35,729 bases of DNA, from contig JAIPAJ010000015.1 in the NCBI GenBank assembly GCA_021740125.1, positions 1 to 35,729 of the forward strand, read 5' to 3'. Below the pieces are notes generated by a model. That model saw only the letters and a program-made list of their open reading frames with translations, did no database searches and was not told the origin of the DNA. Positions 1 to 8,089 of the stretch are shown piece after piece. This stretch comes from Leadbetterella sp. (GTDB lineage: Bacteria; Bacteroidota; Bacteroidia; Cytophagales; Spirosomataceae). How positions within the stretch are numbered: the stretch's first letter is position 1; every line of letters starts with the position of its first letter. The position numbers and the translations under genes were made by a program.

Positions 1-1
1 C

Positions 2-1783
2 TGTGTGGGTTTACCAATTTGGGTTAACAACAAAATATACAATTCAGCTTGTGTAATTGCCAATAGACAAATTTTGGGCTTTGTATGCAAACAACATTTG
101 CCCAACTACGGACTTTTCTACGAAGACCGATGGTTTCACAGATGGAAACCCGGACAAACCTCTGAAATTAGCATAAAAGGAATAAAATACCCCGTAGGAG
201 ATTTGGTATTCAATTTTGAAAACATACGCATTGGACTTGAAATTTGTGAAGATGCATGGGTGGCCAACAGGCCCGCCACAAGACATTTCGACAAAGGCGT
301 TGATATAATACTCAACCCGAGTGCTAGTCCATTTGGATTTCATAAGTTCAAAATTAGAGAACAACTGGTAACTGATGCCTCTAGGGCATTTTGCTGTGCT
401 TATGTGTACACCAATTTACTAGGAAATGAATCTGGAAGGCTAATATTTGATGGCGATGCTATGGTTTGCTCAGGAGGGGATGTTTTGGCCTCTAGCCAAA
501 GATTCAGCTATGCTGACTATACACTTACCTCAGCGGTGATAGATATCGGCAAAAACAAAATAGAACAAGCCAAAATAAAGTCTACTCTACTACCAGATAT
601 GAAATTGATTCAATCCAATTTTGAGTTGATCTATTCTGATATTCCGAACACTATTTTTGCCGAAATGGAGCCTTTTGAAAAAGGTGGCTCATTAAAAGAA
701 GAGGAATTTTCGAGATCAGTAAGTTTAGCACTTTTTGACTATCTCCGAAAGTCTCGTTCGTTTGGATTTACTATTTCCCTTTCTGGAGGTGCTGATTCTT
801 GTGCTTGCACTGCACTATGCGGATTGATGGTAAGATTAGGAGACGAAAGCATTGGTTTTGAAGCATTTAAAGAAAAACTCAATTATATACCAGAAGTAAA
901 AAATGCCAAAACTTTAGAAGAACTGACTGAAAAACTGATTCTGACTATTTACCAAGGCACGGAAAATAGCTCAGATGACACCCTGAACTCGGCTAAAAAC
1001 CTTGCTGAATCTATCGGAGCAAAGTTTATGAAAATCAACATCAATGGCTTGGTGGATAGCTACACCAACCTGATAGAAGAACAAATTGGCAGAAAGCTAA
1101 GCTGGGCAACAGACGACATTCCGATGCAAAACATACAAGCTCGTGTTCGTGCTCCTGGTGTATGGATGCTTGCCAACCTCCATAATCATTTACTTTTGGC
1201 CACTTCTAACCGCTCGGAAGTGGCTGTAGGCTATTGTACTATGGATGGCGACACTGCAGGAAGCATAAGCCCAATAGCTGGAATTGACAAAGACTGGTTA
1301 AGAACTTGGCTGATTTGGCTTGAAAAAATAGGTTGTGAAGTAAAAGGCAAACACATAAAAATAGAAGGTCTGAAATACGTAAACGCTTTACAACCAACCG
1401 CTGAACTACGACCAAAAGACAACAAACAAACAGATGAAAAAGACCTGATGCCATATAAAGTGCTAAACCACATAGAGCAGCTGGCCATTAGGGACAAAAA
1501 ATCACCAGTGGAATGTTTTAGAAACTTAGAGAAATTCTACGAAAACCAATATAGCAGAGAAGATCTTTACAATTGGACAAACCGATTCTTCAAACTTTGG
1601 AGCAGAAACCAATGGAAACGTGAACGTTACGCCCCAGGCTTTCACCTCGATACTCACAACCTCGATCCAAGAAGCTGGACCCGCTTTCCTATCCTCAGTG
1701 GAGGTTATGTATTTGAGTTAGAAAAGTTGAAAGAGCATTACGAAGGTAAAAGTAGTGGAGGTAGAAAAAAAATAGGATTCTAA
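2..1783 (+). CDS. nadE: Glutamine-dependent NAD+ synthetase, 5' truncated
   Basis: Last step of NAD synthesis in the cytosol: deamido-NAD plus ATP and glutamine give NAD. The frame is open to the window's left edge, so the gene begins outside; the GTG at position 5 is internal and the N-terminal end of the nitrilase domain is missing. An N-terminal glutaminase (nitrilase-fold) domain shows the lysine region FVCKQHLPNYG and the catalytic cysteine in LEICEDAW (codon 245-247). A C-terminal synthetase domain shows the ATP pyrophosphatase loop LSGGADSC (near 780-800) and the downstream LLATSNRSEVAVGY motif. About 593 residues are visible, most of a family protein of roughly 600-700. It ends 19 bp before the next gene. 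The identification is firm. Confidence 0.95.
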   Translation, partial: CVGLPIWVNNKIYNSACVIANRQILGFVCKQHLPNYGLFYEDRWFHRWKPGQTSEISIKGIKYPVGDLVFNFENIRIGLEICEDAWVANRPATRHFDKGVDIILNPSASPFGFHKFKIREQLVTDASRAFCCAYVYTNLLGNESGRLIFDGDAMVCSGGDVLASSQRFSYADYTLTSAVIDIGKNKIEQAKIKSTLLPDMKLIQSNFELIYSDIPNTIFAEMEPFEKGGSLKEEEFSRSVSLALFDYLRKSRSFGFTISLSGGADSCACTALCGLMVRLGDESIGFEAFKEKLNYIPEVKNAKTLEELTEKLILTIYQGTENSSDDTLNSAKNLAESIGAKFMKININGLVDSYTNLIEEQIGRKLSWATDDIPMQNIQARVRAPGVWMLANLHNHLLLATSNRSEVAVGYCTMDGDTAGSISPIAGIDKDWLRTWLIWLEKIGCEVKGKHIKIEGLKYVNALQPTAELRPKDNKQTDEKDLMPYKVLNHIEQLAIRDKKSPVECFRNLEKFYENQYSREDLYNWTNRFFKLWSRNQWKRERYAPGFHLDTHNLDPRSWTRFPILSGGYVFELEKLKEHYEGKSSGGRKKIGF

Positions 1784-1802
1784 TTATCTTAAAATTAAAA
1801 AA

Positions 1803-2426
1803 ATGAAGATCAAATATCTATTTTTCAGCATTTTATTTATTTGTTGCGTAAGTTCAGTAGCTCAAATAAATGGCAGAATTCTTTCAAAAAGTGAGATACC
1901 AAAAAATATCAAGGTGAAAGGAAACATTCAATCAGCCATTACATGGAAAGAAAAAAATGGAGAGTTTTTGGTTATATTAACCGAATCTGGAAATATTGAA
2001 GTACCGAAATCTGAAGAAAGACAAGCTGAACTTCATGCTTATTGTTTTCAAAAAAATCAGCAATCTTATGCCCAAAAATGGATGGTATTTGATTTTGAAG
2101 AACCCTGCCCATTCGACTTGGAGGTAGGTTTCTTAAAGAAAACTTTGCAGGTTACAGATTTAGACCAAAACGGAATAGCAGAAATATGGCTTGTTTACAA
2201 ATTATCCTGCCGGAGCGACGTCAGCCCATCTGAGTTAAAGATTATCATGTATGAAGGTCAAAAAAAATATGCTATGCGTGGTAAAACCAAAGTTAATCTA
2301 TCAGAAACAGAAACCCTTGGTGGAGAATATAAATTTGACAATGCCTTTATAAATGGCCCAAGTATATATAGAAACTTTGCAAAAAACATTTGGTCTAAAA
2401 ATGTAAATGAAACTTGGGGAGAATAA
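1803..2426 (+). CDS. Secreted hypothetical protein with a D-x-D-x-N-G type motif
   Basis: 207 residues. The N-terminus (KIKYLFFSILFICCVSSVAQ) is a signal peptide, probably cleaved after the VAQ, so the product is likely periplasmic or surface exposed. The mature part contains DLDQNGIAEIWLVY near residue 120, which resembles calcium-binding FG-GAP/EF-hand-like loops (D-x-D-x-N-G-x-x-E). It is followed by SCRSDVSPSELK and a basic, glycine-containing stretch. Similar proteins occur in Bacteroidota as uncharacterised secreted proteins, and I cannot assign a function. It lies 19 bp after nadE on the same strand and may be co-transcribed with it, but nothing in the sequence links the two roles. Confidence 0.75.
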   Translation: MKIKYLFFSILFICCVSSVAQINGRILSKSEIPKNIKVKGNIQSAITWKEKNGEFLVILTESGNIEVPKSEERQAELHAYCFQKNQQSYAQKWMVFDFEEPCPFDLEVGFLKKTLQVTDLDQNGIAEIWLVYKLSCRSDVSPSELKIIMYEGQKKYAMRGKTKVNLSETETLGGEYKFDNAFINGPSIYRNFAKNIWSKNVNETWGE

Positions 2427-2517
2427 ACAATCCAATTGATGATTATAGAAATCAAAAATAAAATTTTGTAAAAAAAATATTCTAACTTGAACTTTCAATT
2501 CAACCTTAAACGAGAAA

Positions 2518-3615
2518 ATGAAAAACTCTAGACGTGATTTTTTAAGAAACATAGCCGCATCAGGAGTATTGGTGCCTTTGGCTGCTCAAAACTTGATGGC
2601 CTACCCTATTGCTACCGACCGAAAATTGCGTGTAGTTCTTTGTGGATTGGGTAGTTATGCCACCAACCAGTTGGCTCCAGGTCTTTCTCAATCAAAAAAC
2701 TGCGAGTTGGTGGGCATCGTGACAGGTTCGCCAGAAAAAGCGGCAAAATGGAAGGAAAAATACAATTTGGCTGATAAAAATATTTACAATTATCAGAATT
2801 TTGAAACAATTGCAAATAATCCTGATGTAGATGTGGTGTATGTAGTTTTGCCGAATTCTATGCATGCCGAATATGTAATGAAAACCGCCAAAGCGGGCAA
2901 ACATGTGATTACCGAGAAACCGATGTCGATGGATGCCAAGCAAGCTCGCGAAATGATAGCATACTGTAAAAGCCAGAAGGTAATACTTGGTGTAGGATAC
3001 AGACTTCATTATGAGCCATTTACCAATGAAGTCATGCGTCTTTCAAGAGACAAAGACTTTGGCAAGCCTAAGTTTATTGAGACCAAATTTGCCTGGAGAA
3101 ACCGTGACCTCAATGCTTGGCGAATGAATAACAAATGGTCGGGTGGTGGTGCATTGATGGATGTAGGTATTTACTGCATCAATGCCAGCCGATATGCCAC
3201 AGGCGAGGAGCCCATTTCTGTGACCGCTCAAGCTATTAAAACAGAACCTGAAGTTTACAGAGACATTGAAGAAACCATTTTATGGCAGTTGAAATTCCCC
3301 AGTGGTGCTATAGCTAGTGGAATGAGTTCGTATGCTACAAATGCCCATGAATTATCGATACATTACGAAAAAGGCAGCCTGAGTATGTCCCCAGCCTATG
3401 ACTATGGCCCGCTAAAAGGTACAACTTCCAAAGGCCCGATGGATTTTCCGATAGTTCATCACCAGGCTTATCAAATGGATGGATTCGCAGATGCCATTTT
3501 GAATAATAAACCAATTTTAACTCCCGGTGAGGAAGGACTGAAGGACATGATAATCATTGATGCTATCAAAAAGGCAGCGATTACTGGAAAAGAAGTAAAA
3601 ATTGTAATGAGTTGA
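2518..3615 (+). CDS. Gfo/Idh/MocA family oxidoreductase with twin-arginine signal
   Basis: 365 residues. It is an NAD(P)-dependent oxidoreductase of the glucose-fructose oxidoreductase type, probably exported. The N-terminus carries a twin-arginine motif (NSRRDFLRN) followed by a hydrophobic stretch ending near LMAYP. The Rossmann domain begins with RVVLCGLGSYAT (about residue 38), then VDVVYVVLPNSMHAEY and the family's catalytic-lysine motif ITEKPMSM. The C-terminal alpha/beta domain has GGALMDVGIYCINASRY. The substrate is unknown; many family members act on sugars or cyclitols. The start is fixed by the Tat signal. Its first residues closely match the second oxidoreductase at 24725 (both MKNSRR.F.RN). 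A strong terminator follows. Confidence 0.9.
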   Translation: MKNSRRDFLRNIAASGVLVPLAAQNLMAYPIATDRKLRVVLCGLGSYATNQLAPGLSQSKNCELVGIVTGSPEKAAKWKEKYNLADKNIYNYQNFETIANNPDVDVVYVVLPNSMHAEYVMKTAKAGKHVITEKPMSMDAKQAREMIAYCKSQKVILGVGYRLHYEPFTNEVMRLSRDKDFGKPKFIETKFAWRNRDLNAWRMNNKWSGGGALMDVGIYCINASRYATGEEPISVTAQAIKTEPEVYRDIEETILWQLKFPSGAIASGMSSYATNAHELSIHYEKGSLSMSPAYDYGPLKGTTSKGPMDFPIVHHQAYQMDGFADAILNNKPILTPGEEGLKDMIIIDAIKKAAITGKEVKIVMS

Positions 3616-3634
3616 TTAACCATTAGCTTTTATC

Positions 3635-3673
3635 AAAAAAAATACATCCTTAAAATTAAGGATGTATTTTTTA
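3635..3673. terminator. Bidirectional intrinsic terminator
   Basis: A near-perfect palindrome, AATACATCCTTAA then TTAAGGATGTATT, has an A-run on its left and a T-run on its right, so it can terminate transcription from both sides. It sits between two convergent genes. The stop codon of the minus-strand gene (3671-3673) directly abuts the stem. Confidence 0.85.
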
Positions 3674-4822
3674 TAAATACCTCAACCAAGTTTTAGACTT
3701 ATTGGCCTCTTTATAAGCACCATACCATTTACACAAAGGATACATAAAAACCACAATAGCTAGCCAAATAAGATATATATAAGGCAGCGAAACTCCTCCA
3801 CCCGTCTCTGGTCGACCAAATTTAAATGGCCCAAAGATCAAATCAGAAGCCTTGTAACCCTTCGCAAAAACGATTGCAAACATAGTGAGATGAACTATAT
3901 ACCAGTGTATCAAATAATAAAAAAGCGGCACTTTGCCATACACTTTCATAATGTCAATAAACTTGTTGGTTCTTCCCTCAGCCCACCACATTTTCAAGAA
4001 TATAATTCCCAAAGTAACAAACACATACAAAGGTGATGGCGGATATTTTGAAACATTAAAAAACGACAATAATGTATAAACTGGGCTTTTTTGCAAAGAC
4101 CAATGTGCTGGATCTCCATAAAGATCAATAAACCTTAATATCACAAAAATTACTAAAAAAATCAGGCCGTATTTAAAGAATAGAGCCTTATTATTTTTGT
4201 CCAAAAACAAACGACCAAAACCAAAACCCAGCAACATGATAGCCAACCAAGGAATTGGAGGATAGGACATAAAAAATGTAAAACTAGTGCCGATTGGTAT
4301 CAAACCAGGGAAAAATAAGATACCAGCTGAATTCTTAATGCTGTCAGAAAATGGGATAAAAGCCAATAAGGGATATAGAATCAATATTAAAAAACCTATT
4401 TTACCAACATACCTAGTAGTTAACTTCAACAATAAACTCAAGATAATAAAACCAAAACCAATGGTACCAATTACCTGAAACATGATGGTCTGAAAATGAA
4501 TATCAAACCAGATTCCAAAATTGACAACTGTAACTTCCAAAAAAAAAAGCCATAAGCCTCTTTTAAATAGAAACCTTCTTAATTCAGCTAAGCTTTTACC
4601 TGATTCCATAGACACGAACACTGAAACTCCCGATAAAAAGACAAAAGTAGGTGCACAAAGATGGGTAATCCACCTCGTAAAAAATAGAATGGGTGTGGTG
4701 GTATTCAAATCTGTTGGATCTTGTGTAAAGGCATCGGTATGCATCAAATCTCTAACATGATCGAGAGCCATAATAACCATCACTAATCCACGAGCAAAAT
4801 CTATACTTTGAATTCTTTTCAT
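3671..4822 (-). CDS. DUF1624 / heparan-alpha-glucosaminide N-acetyltransferase-like membrane protein
   Basis: 383 residues, polytopic inner-membrane protein with roughly ten hydrophobic segments. The N-terminus RIQSIDFARGLVMVIMALDH is the hallmark of the DUF1624/HGSNAT catalytic domain, with the conserved DH pair after the first helix. CAPTFVFLSGVSVF follows in the second segment. Family members transfer acetyl groups across membranes onto sugars, but the acceptor here is unknown. The ATG is well placed, 13 bp after the stop of the upstream phosphatase-type gene on the same strand, which suggests a two-gene operon (minus strand, 6030 to 3671). It shares a terminator with the convergent oxidoreductase. 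Confidence 0.85.
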   Translation of the reverse strand: MKRIQSIDFARGLVMVIMALDHVRDLMHTDAFTQDPTDLNTTTPILFFTRWITHLCAPTFVFLSGVSVFVSMESGKSLAELRRFLFKRGLWLFFLEVTVVNFGIWFDIHFQTIMFQVIGTIGFGFIILSLLLKLTTRYVGKIGFLILILYPLLAFIPFSDSIKNSAGILFFPGLIPIGTSFTFFMSYPPIPWLAIMLLGFGFGRLFLDKNNKALFFKYGLIFLVIFVILRFIDLYGDPAHWSLQKSPVYTLLSFFNVSKYPPSPLYVFVTLGIIFLKMWWAEGRTNKFIDIMKVYGKVPLFYYLIHWYIVHLTMFAIVFAKGYKASDLIFGPFKFGRPETGGGVSLPYIYLIWLAIVVFMYPLCKWYGAYKEANKSKTWLRYL

Positions 4823-4835
4823 AACAATAACATTT

Positions 4836-5954
4836 TTATTTCATTAAATACCAAGCCTTTACAGGATAATGATCAGAAAACGGCACATTGGAAATAGTCA
4901 AAAAATCGATATTCTTTATATGCCTATCATCAAAAAACTGATTATCAATCCTTAAAAAAGTCAAAACCTTGTGGTAGGTAAATCCAAAACCGAAACCAGT
5001 TTCTTCAAATGCGTTGTTGAGTTTTTTTCTAATTCTTCCATAAGCATAGCCGTAGGGAAGTTCGTTAAAATCTCCAGCCAAAATTACGGGATAAGGACTT
5101 TCCTCTATCCAATTCTCCAGCAAATTCACTTGTAATCCCCTATCCTCAAAACCTCCTTTCAATTTTGACAAAACGTTCTTGGTTTCCGTTCGATCTATTT
5201 TATTATCCCCTCTAATAATATTTTGAACCCTTATTCCCATAGATTTCAATTGTGCATTGATAATCCTTATCGTATCCTTATCTACAACAATATCAGCCGA
5301 TAACATTCCATTATTGTTTGGCGGCCAATAAAGTTCTTTCTTTGATATTATCGGAAATCTACTAAAAATAGCTAGGCCGATAGCCCCTTGTCCTTTGTTG
5401 TTATTGGTATTCGAATGCATGTAAACATAGTAGGCATTTCTTTTCGAAATACGTCTAAGCAAATCAAATTCATGGTATTTTTCAGTGTTATACATTTCCT
5501 GAAAACACTTAATATCAGCAGATAAGGTATCTAAAACATTGGAAAGGCCAATAGCAGATTTTATATTTTTTTTGTCCACAAACTGATGATAGTCGCCATA
5601 CATAAGGTTATAGCTAAGTAGCGAAAAAGTAAACGGTGGATTTGGATTAATATCAGGTGGGTTGATTTTCAGTGTTCTGTCAAAAATGGAATAGGTAATG
5701 AGTAACATAAACAGTGAAAGTAGAGCCTTGGGTGATGCACCTATAACCCAAACCAAGAAAAACAACAAATGACCAAGCAAAACCAAAGGAAAAGTCAACA
5801 TCAAAAAACCACCTAACCAATGCCTAATATCTGCCGAAAGAACCAATTGATAGACCAAAAGGGAATACAGACCAAATGCAATATTGATCAAAAAGAAGAA
5901 TTTTTTTATAAAATTGAGTATGCCCAATAAATAAATTAGTTTATAGAAATGCAA
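4836..5954 (-). CDS. Membrane-anchored endonuclease/exonuclease/phosphatase family protein
   Basis: About 370 residues. Three hydrophobic segments lie in the first 110 residues (FFFLINIAFGLYSLLVY, GFLMLTFPLVLLGHLLFFLV, LLSLFMLLITY). An EEP-fold domain follows, with LSYNLMYGD, the metal-binding glutamate in IKCFQEMYN, the catalytic NAQLKS, VILAGDFNELP and the closing SDHYPVKA. The family hydrolyses phosphodiesters (nuclease, sphingomyelinase or phosphatase); the exact substrate is unknown. The start is unresolved: the frame is open back to a TAA near 6024 with no ATG before the first membrane segment. TTG at 5952-5954 is used here, and another TTG lies about nine codons downstream. It is probably the first gene of an operon with the acyltransferase. 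Confidence 0.8.
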   Translation of the reverse strand: MHFYKLIYLLGILNFIKKFFFLINIAFGLYSLLVYQLVLSADIRHWLGGFLMLTFPLVLLGHLLFFLVWVIGASPKALLSLFMLLITYSIFDRTLKINPPDINPNPPFTFSLLSYNLMYGDYHQFVDKKNIKSAIGLSNVLDTLSADIKCFQEMYNTEKYHEFDLLRRISKRNAYYVYMHSNTNNNKGQGAIGLAIFSRFPIISKKELYWPPNNNGMLSADIVVDKDTIRIINAQLKSMGIRVQNIIRGDNKIDRTETKNVLSKLKGGFEDRGLQVNLLENWIEESPYPVILAGDFNELPYGYAYGRIRKKLNNAFEETGFGFGFTYHKVLTFLRIDNQFFDDRHIKNIDFLTISNVPFSDHYPVKAWYLMK

Positions 5955-6235
5955 TAATAGCCAATCTGCTCCAAAATATAAAAAAGCAAAGCAATTAATA
6001 ACGCTAAAATAGATATCTGGTCTTTAAAATATTATCCATTAGAAGCGTCATTTTGATAAGAAATATAATTTTAAAATTCCAATAATAATACCGAAAGACC
6101 ATAAGTAAGGGAAGCTCTGATTTATGACAAAAACACTGTTTTGACCAATTAATTTATGAAAATTAAGGACGCCATTTGCAATAAGATTTTATATAGTTTT
6201 TTTTAAAATAATATGGAATTTACCAAAAAATAGAC

Positions 6236-6243
6236 TAATTTTG
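6236..6243 (+). promoter_or_regulatory. Candidate -7 box of the rimP-nusA-infB promoter
   Basis: TAATTTTG matches the Bacteroidota -7 consensus TAnnTTTG. No good TTTG is found at the expected -33 spacing. Transcription would start near 6249, just before the leader hairpin. Confidence 0.4.
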
Positions 6244-6257
6244 CATCGAAAAGAAGA

Positions 6258-6317
6258 ATGAGGGGGTCTAAAACCTCCTTTTTTGTTGGTAATCATCTTA
6301 GTTTTGTAGTTTTTTGA
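6258..6317 (+). CDS. Possible 19-codon leader reading frame overlapping rimP start
   Basis: ATG at 6258, after AAGAAGA, opens a 19-codon frame beginning MRGSKTSFF and ending with TGA at 6315-6317. This stop overlaps the rimP ATG in the arrangement TGATG, a common geometry for translational coupling. Codons 2-8 cover the leader hairpin, so a translating ribosome would melt it. The peptide has no recognisable domain. It could be chance, because short frames are frequent in AT-rich leaders. Confidence 0.3.
   Translation: MRGSKTSFFVGNHLSFVVF
6260..6284 (+). promoter_or_regulatory. Terminator-like hairpin in the rimP-nusA-infB leader (putative attenuator)
   Basis: GGGGG (6262-6266) pairs with CCTCC (6274-6278, one G-U) around a 7-base loop. 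The stem is extended by A-T and G-U pairs and followed by a run of six T (6279-6284). The shape is an intrinsic terminator placed about 35 bases before the rimP start and 10-35 bases after the predicted transcription start. This fits attenuation of an operon that encodes NusA, a pausing/termination factor. Confidence 0.5.
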
Positions 6318-6772
6318 TGGCTCTTAAAGAAGCAGTAGTGAAATTTTTAGACGAAATAATATCCACCACGGATTATTATTTGGTTGACATAGTTGTTTCC
6401 GACTCCAAAATCAGAAAAAAAATAACTGTATTTATTGATTCTGATGAAGGCATTTCCATAGACGAATGTGGTGAAGTTAGTCGAAAACTGGGCATAGAAC
6501 TAGAAGAAATAATTGACGTAGCATTTGTTTTGGAAGTTTCATCTCCAGGTGCAGATAGTCCGCTAAAGTTTGAAAGACAATATACCAAAAATATAGGAAG
6601 AACCTTAAAAGTGACGTTGGAAGATTTGAGTGAAGTAAAAGGTACACTCACACAAGTTTCCGAAGGGAAAATAACCTTAGAACCTGAAGCAAAAAAGAAA
6701 ATAAAACCTGAAGCGATGACTTTATTGATTGAAAATATCAAAGAAGCTAAAGTTATCATTTCATTTAAATAA
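6317..6772 (+). CDS. rimP: Ribosome maturation factor RimP
   Basis: 151 residues. It assists maturation of the 30S ribosomal subunit in the cytosol. The N-terminal alpha/beta domain has YLVDIVVSDSKIRKKITVFI, then GISIDECGEVSRKL and the conserved VLEVSSPGADSPL segment. The C-terminal SH3-like domain begins with NIGRTLKVTLEDL. The length is normal for the family. The frame also permits a TTG one codon earlier, but ATG at 6317 (MALKEAV) is preferred. It is the first gene of rimP-nusA-infB, a conserved arrangement across bacteria, with 13 bp to nusA. Confidence 0.95.
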   Translation: MALKEAVVKFLDEIISTTDYYLVDIVVSDSKIRKKITVFIDSDEGISIDECGEVSRKLGIELEEIIDVAFVLEVSSPGADSPLKFERQYTKNIGRTLKVTLEDLSEVKGTLTQVSEGKITLEPEAKKKIKPEAMTLLIENIKEAKVIISFK

Positions 6773-6785
6773 AACATAGACACGT

Positions 6786-8030
6786 ATGCATAGTGGTGAT
6801 TTAATTGAATCGTTTGCTGAGTTTGCCAGAGAAAAAAACATCGATAGGCCAACCATGATAGCCATCCTTGAGGATGTGCTAAGAACCATGATTCGTAAAG
6901 CTTACGGCGATGATCATAATTTTGACATCATCCTAAACGCCGAAAGTGGTGACTTAGAGATGTGGAGAACCAGAGAAATTGTTGACGATAACTCCGAAGA
7001 CATTTGGGATACAGATAAAATCCCTTTGTCTGAAGCTAAGAAAATAGAGCCTGACTTCGAGATAGGTGAAGAAGTTGCAGAAGAAGTAAAAATCGAAGAT
7101 TTTGGTAGAAGAATTGTTCAAACTGCACGCCAAACATTGATTCAAAAAGTTAAAGATCTTGAAAAAGAAATGCTCTTTGACCAATACAAAGATCAAGTTG
7201 GAGAATTAGTAACTGTAGATGTTTATCAGATTTTGGGCAAGGAGGTAATATGTATGGATGAAGAAGGCAATGAGCTATCTCTCCCAAAAGGTGAGCAAAT
7301 TCCAAAAGATAGATTCCGTAAAGGAACCAGCATAAGAGCAATAATTCACAAGGTTGAAATAAACAATGGTAATCCAAAACTTACACTTTCAAGAACTTCC
7401 CCAGTTTTCTTAGAGCGTTTGTTTGAACTTGAAATACCAGAGATTCAAGACGGCGTAATATCTATTCGTAAAATAGTAAGAGAACCAGGTGAAAGAGCTA
7501 AAGTAGCAGTAGAATCCTTCGACGACAGAATAGACCCAGTAGGAGCTTGTGTGGGTATGAAAGGTTCGAGAATTCACTCCATCGTGAGAGAGCTTGAAAA
7601 TGAAAATATCGACGTTATCCAATGGACTGACAATACCAACTTACTGATTTCAAGATCACTAAGTCCCGCAAAAATCAGCAACATCAGAATTAACGAAAAC
7701 AATGAAAGAGTTTCAGTTTTTCTAAAACCTGATCAAGTTTCTTTAGCAATTGGTAAAGGTGGTCTTAATATCAAATTGGCTTCAAAACTTATTGGTTTAG
7801 AAATAGATGTTTTCAGAGACATCGAAGGTGTCGTGGAAGAAGAAGACGTAGACTTGATGGAGTTCACTGATGAAATAGACGAGTGGATATTGTTAGAGTT
7901 CAGAAAAATTGGCTTAGACACTGCAAAATCTGTATTGACTATTGGTAAGGCTGATTTAGTAAGAAGAACAGAGCTTGAAGAAGAAACTGTTGACGAAGTA
8001 TTGGATATCCTAAGGAAAGAATTTGATTGA
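6786..8030 (+). CDS. nusA: Transcription termination/antitermination factor NusA
   Basis: 414 residues. It binds RNA polymerase and nascent RNA and controls pausing, termination and antitermination. In order: an N-terminal polymerase-binding domain (residues 1-130, including MIAILEDVLRTMIRKAYG), an S1 domain (about 135-200), KH1 with VGACVGMKGSRIHSIVREL (about 252-272) and KH2 with LAIGKGGLNIKLASKLIG (about 320-337). A short C-terminal helical region follows in place of the two acidic repeats of the E. coli protein, as is usual outside gamma-proteobacteria. It lies between rimP and infB in one operon. The leader hairpin upstream of rimP would be a natural target for NusA feedback. Confidence 0.97.
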   Translation: MHSGDLIESFAEFAREKNIDRPTMIAILEDVLRTMIRKAYGDDHNFDIILNAESGDLEMWRTREIVDDNSEDIWDTDKIPLSEAKKIEPDFEIGEEVAEEVKIEDFGRRIVQTARQTLIQKVKDLEKEMLFDQYKDQVGELVTVDVYQILGKEVICMDEEGNELSLPKGEQIPKDRFRKGTSIRAIIHKVEINNGNPKLTLSRTSPVFLERLFELEIPEIQDGVISIRKIVREPGERAKVAVESFDDRIDPVGACVGMKGSRIHSIVRELENENIDVIQWTDNTNLLISRSLSPAKISNIRINENNERVSVFLKPDQVSLAIGKGGLNIKLASKLIGLEIDVFRDIEGVVEEEDVDLMEFTDEIDEWILLEFRKIGLDTAKSVLTIGKADLVRRTELEEETVDEVLDILRKEFD

Positions 8031-8089
8031 TACGTAAAACACTAAGCCACACCAAATTACAATTGTTTTATAAAATTTAAGAAATATTT

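Larger units (their letters stand above)
5955..6316. other. Divergent intergenic region upstream of rimP
   Basis: About 360 AT-rich bases separate the minus-strand EEP gene from the rimP operon. The left part holds no convincing gene; it includes the open N-terminal frame of the EEP gene up to about 6024. The right part holds the rimP promoter box, leader hairpin and short reading frame listed separately. No tRNA or other structured RNA was recognised. Confidence 0.6.

Noticed and set aside
6376-6852. 158-codon minus-strand frame across rimP and the start of nusA
   Set aside because: Covers two certain genes on the other strand; no recognisable domain.
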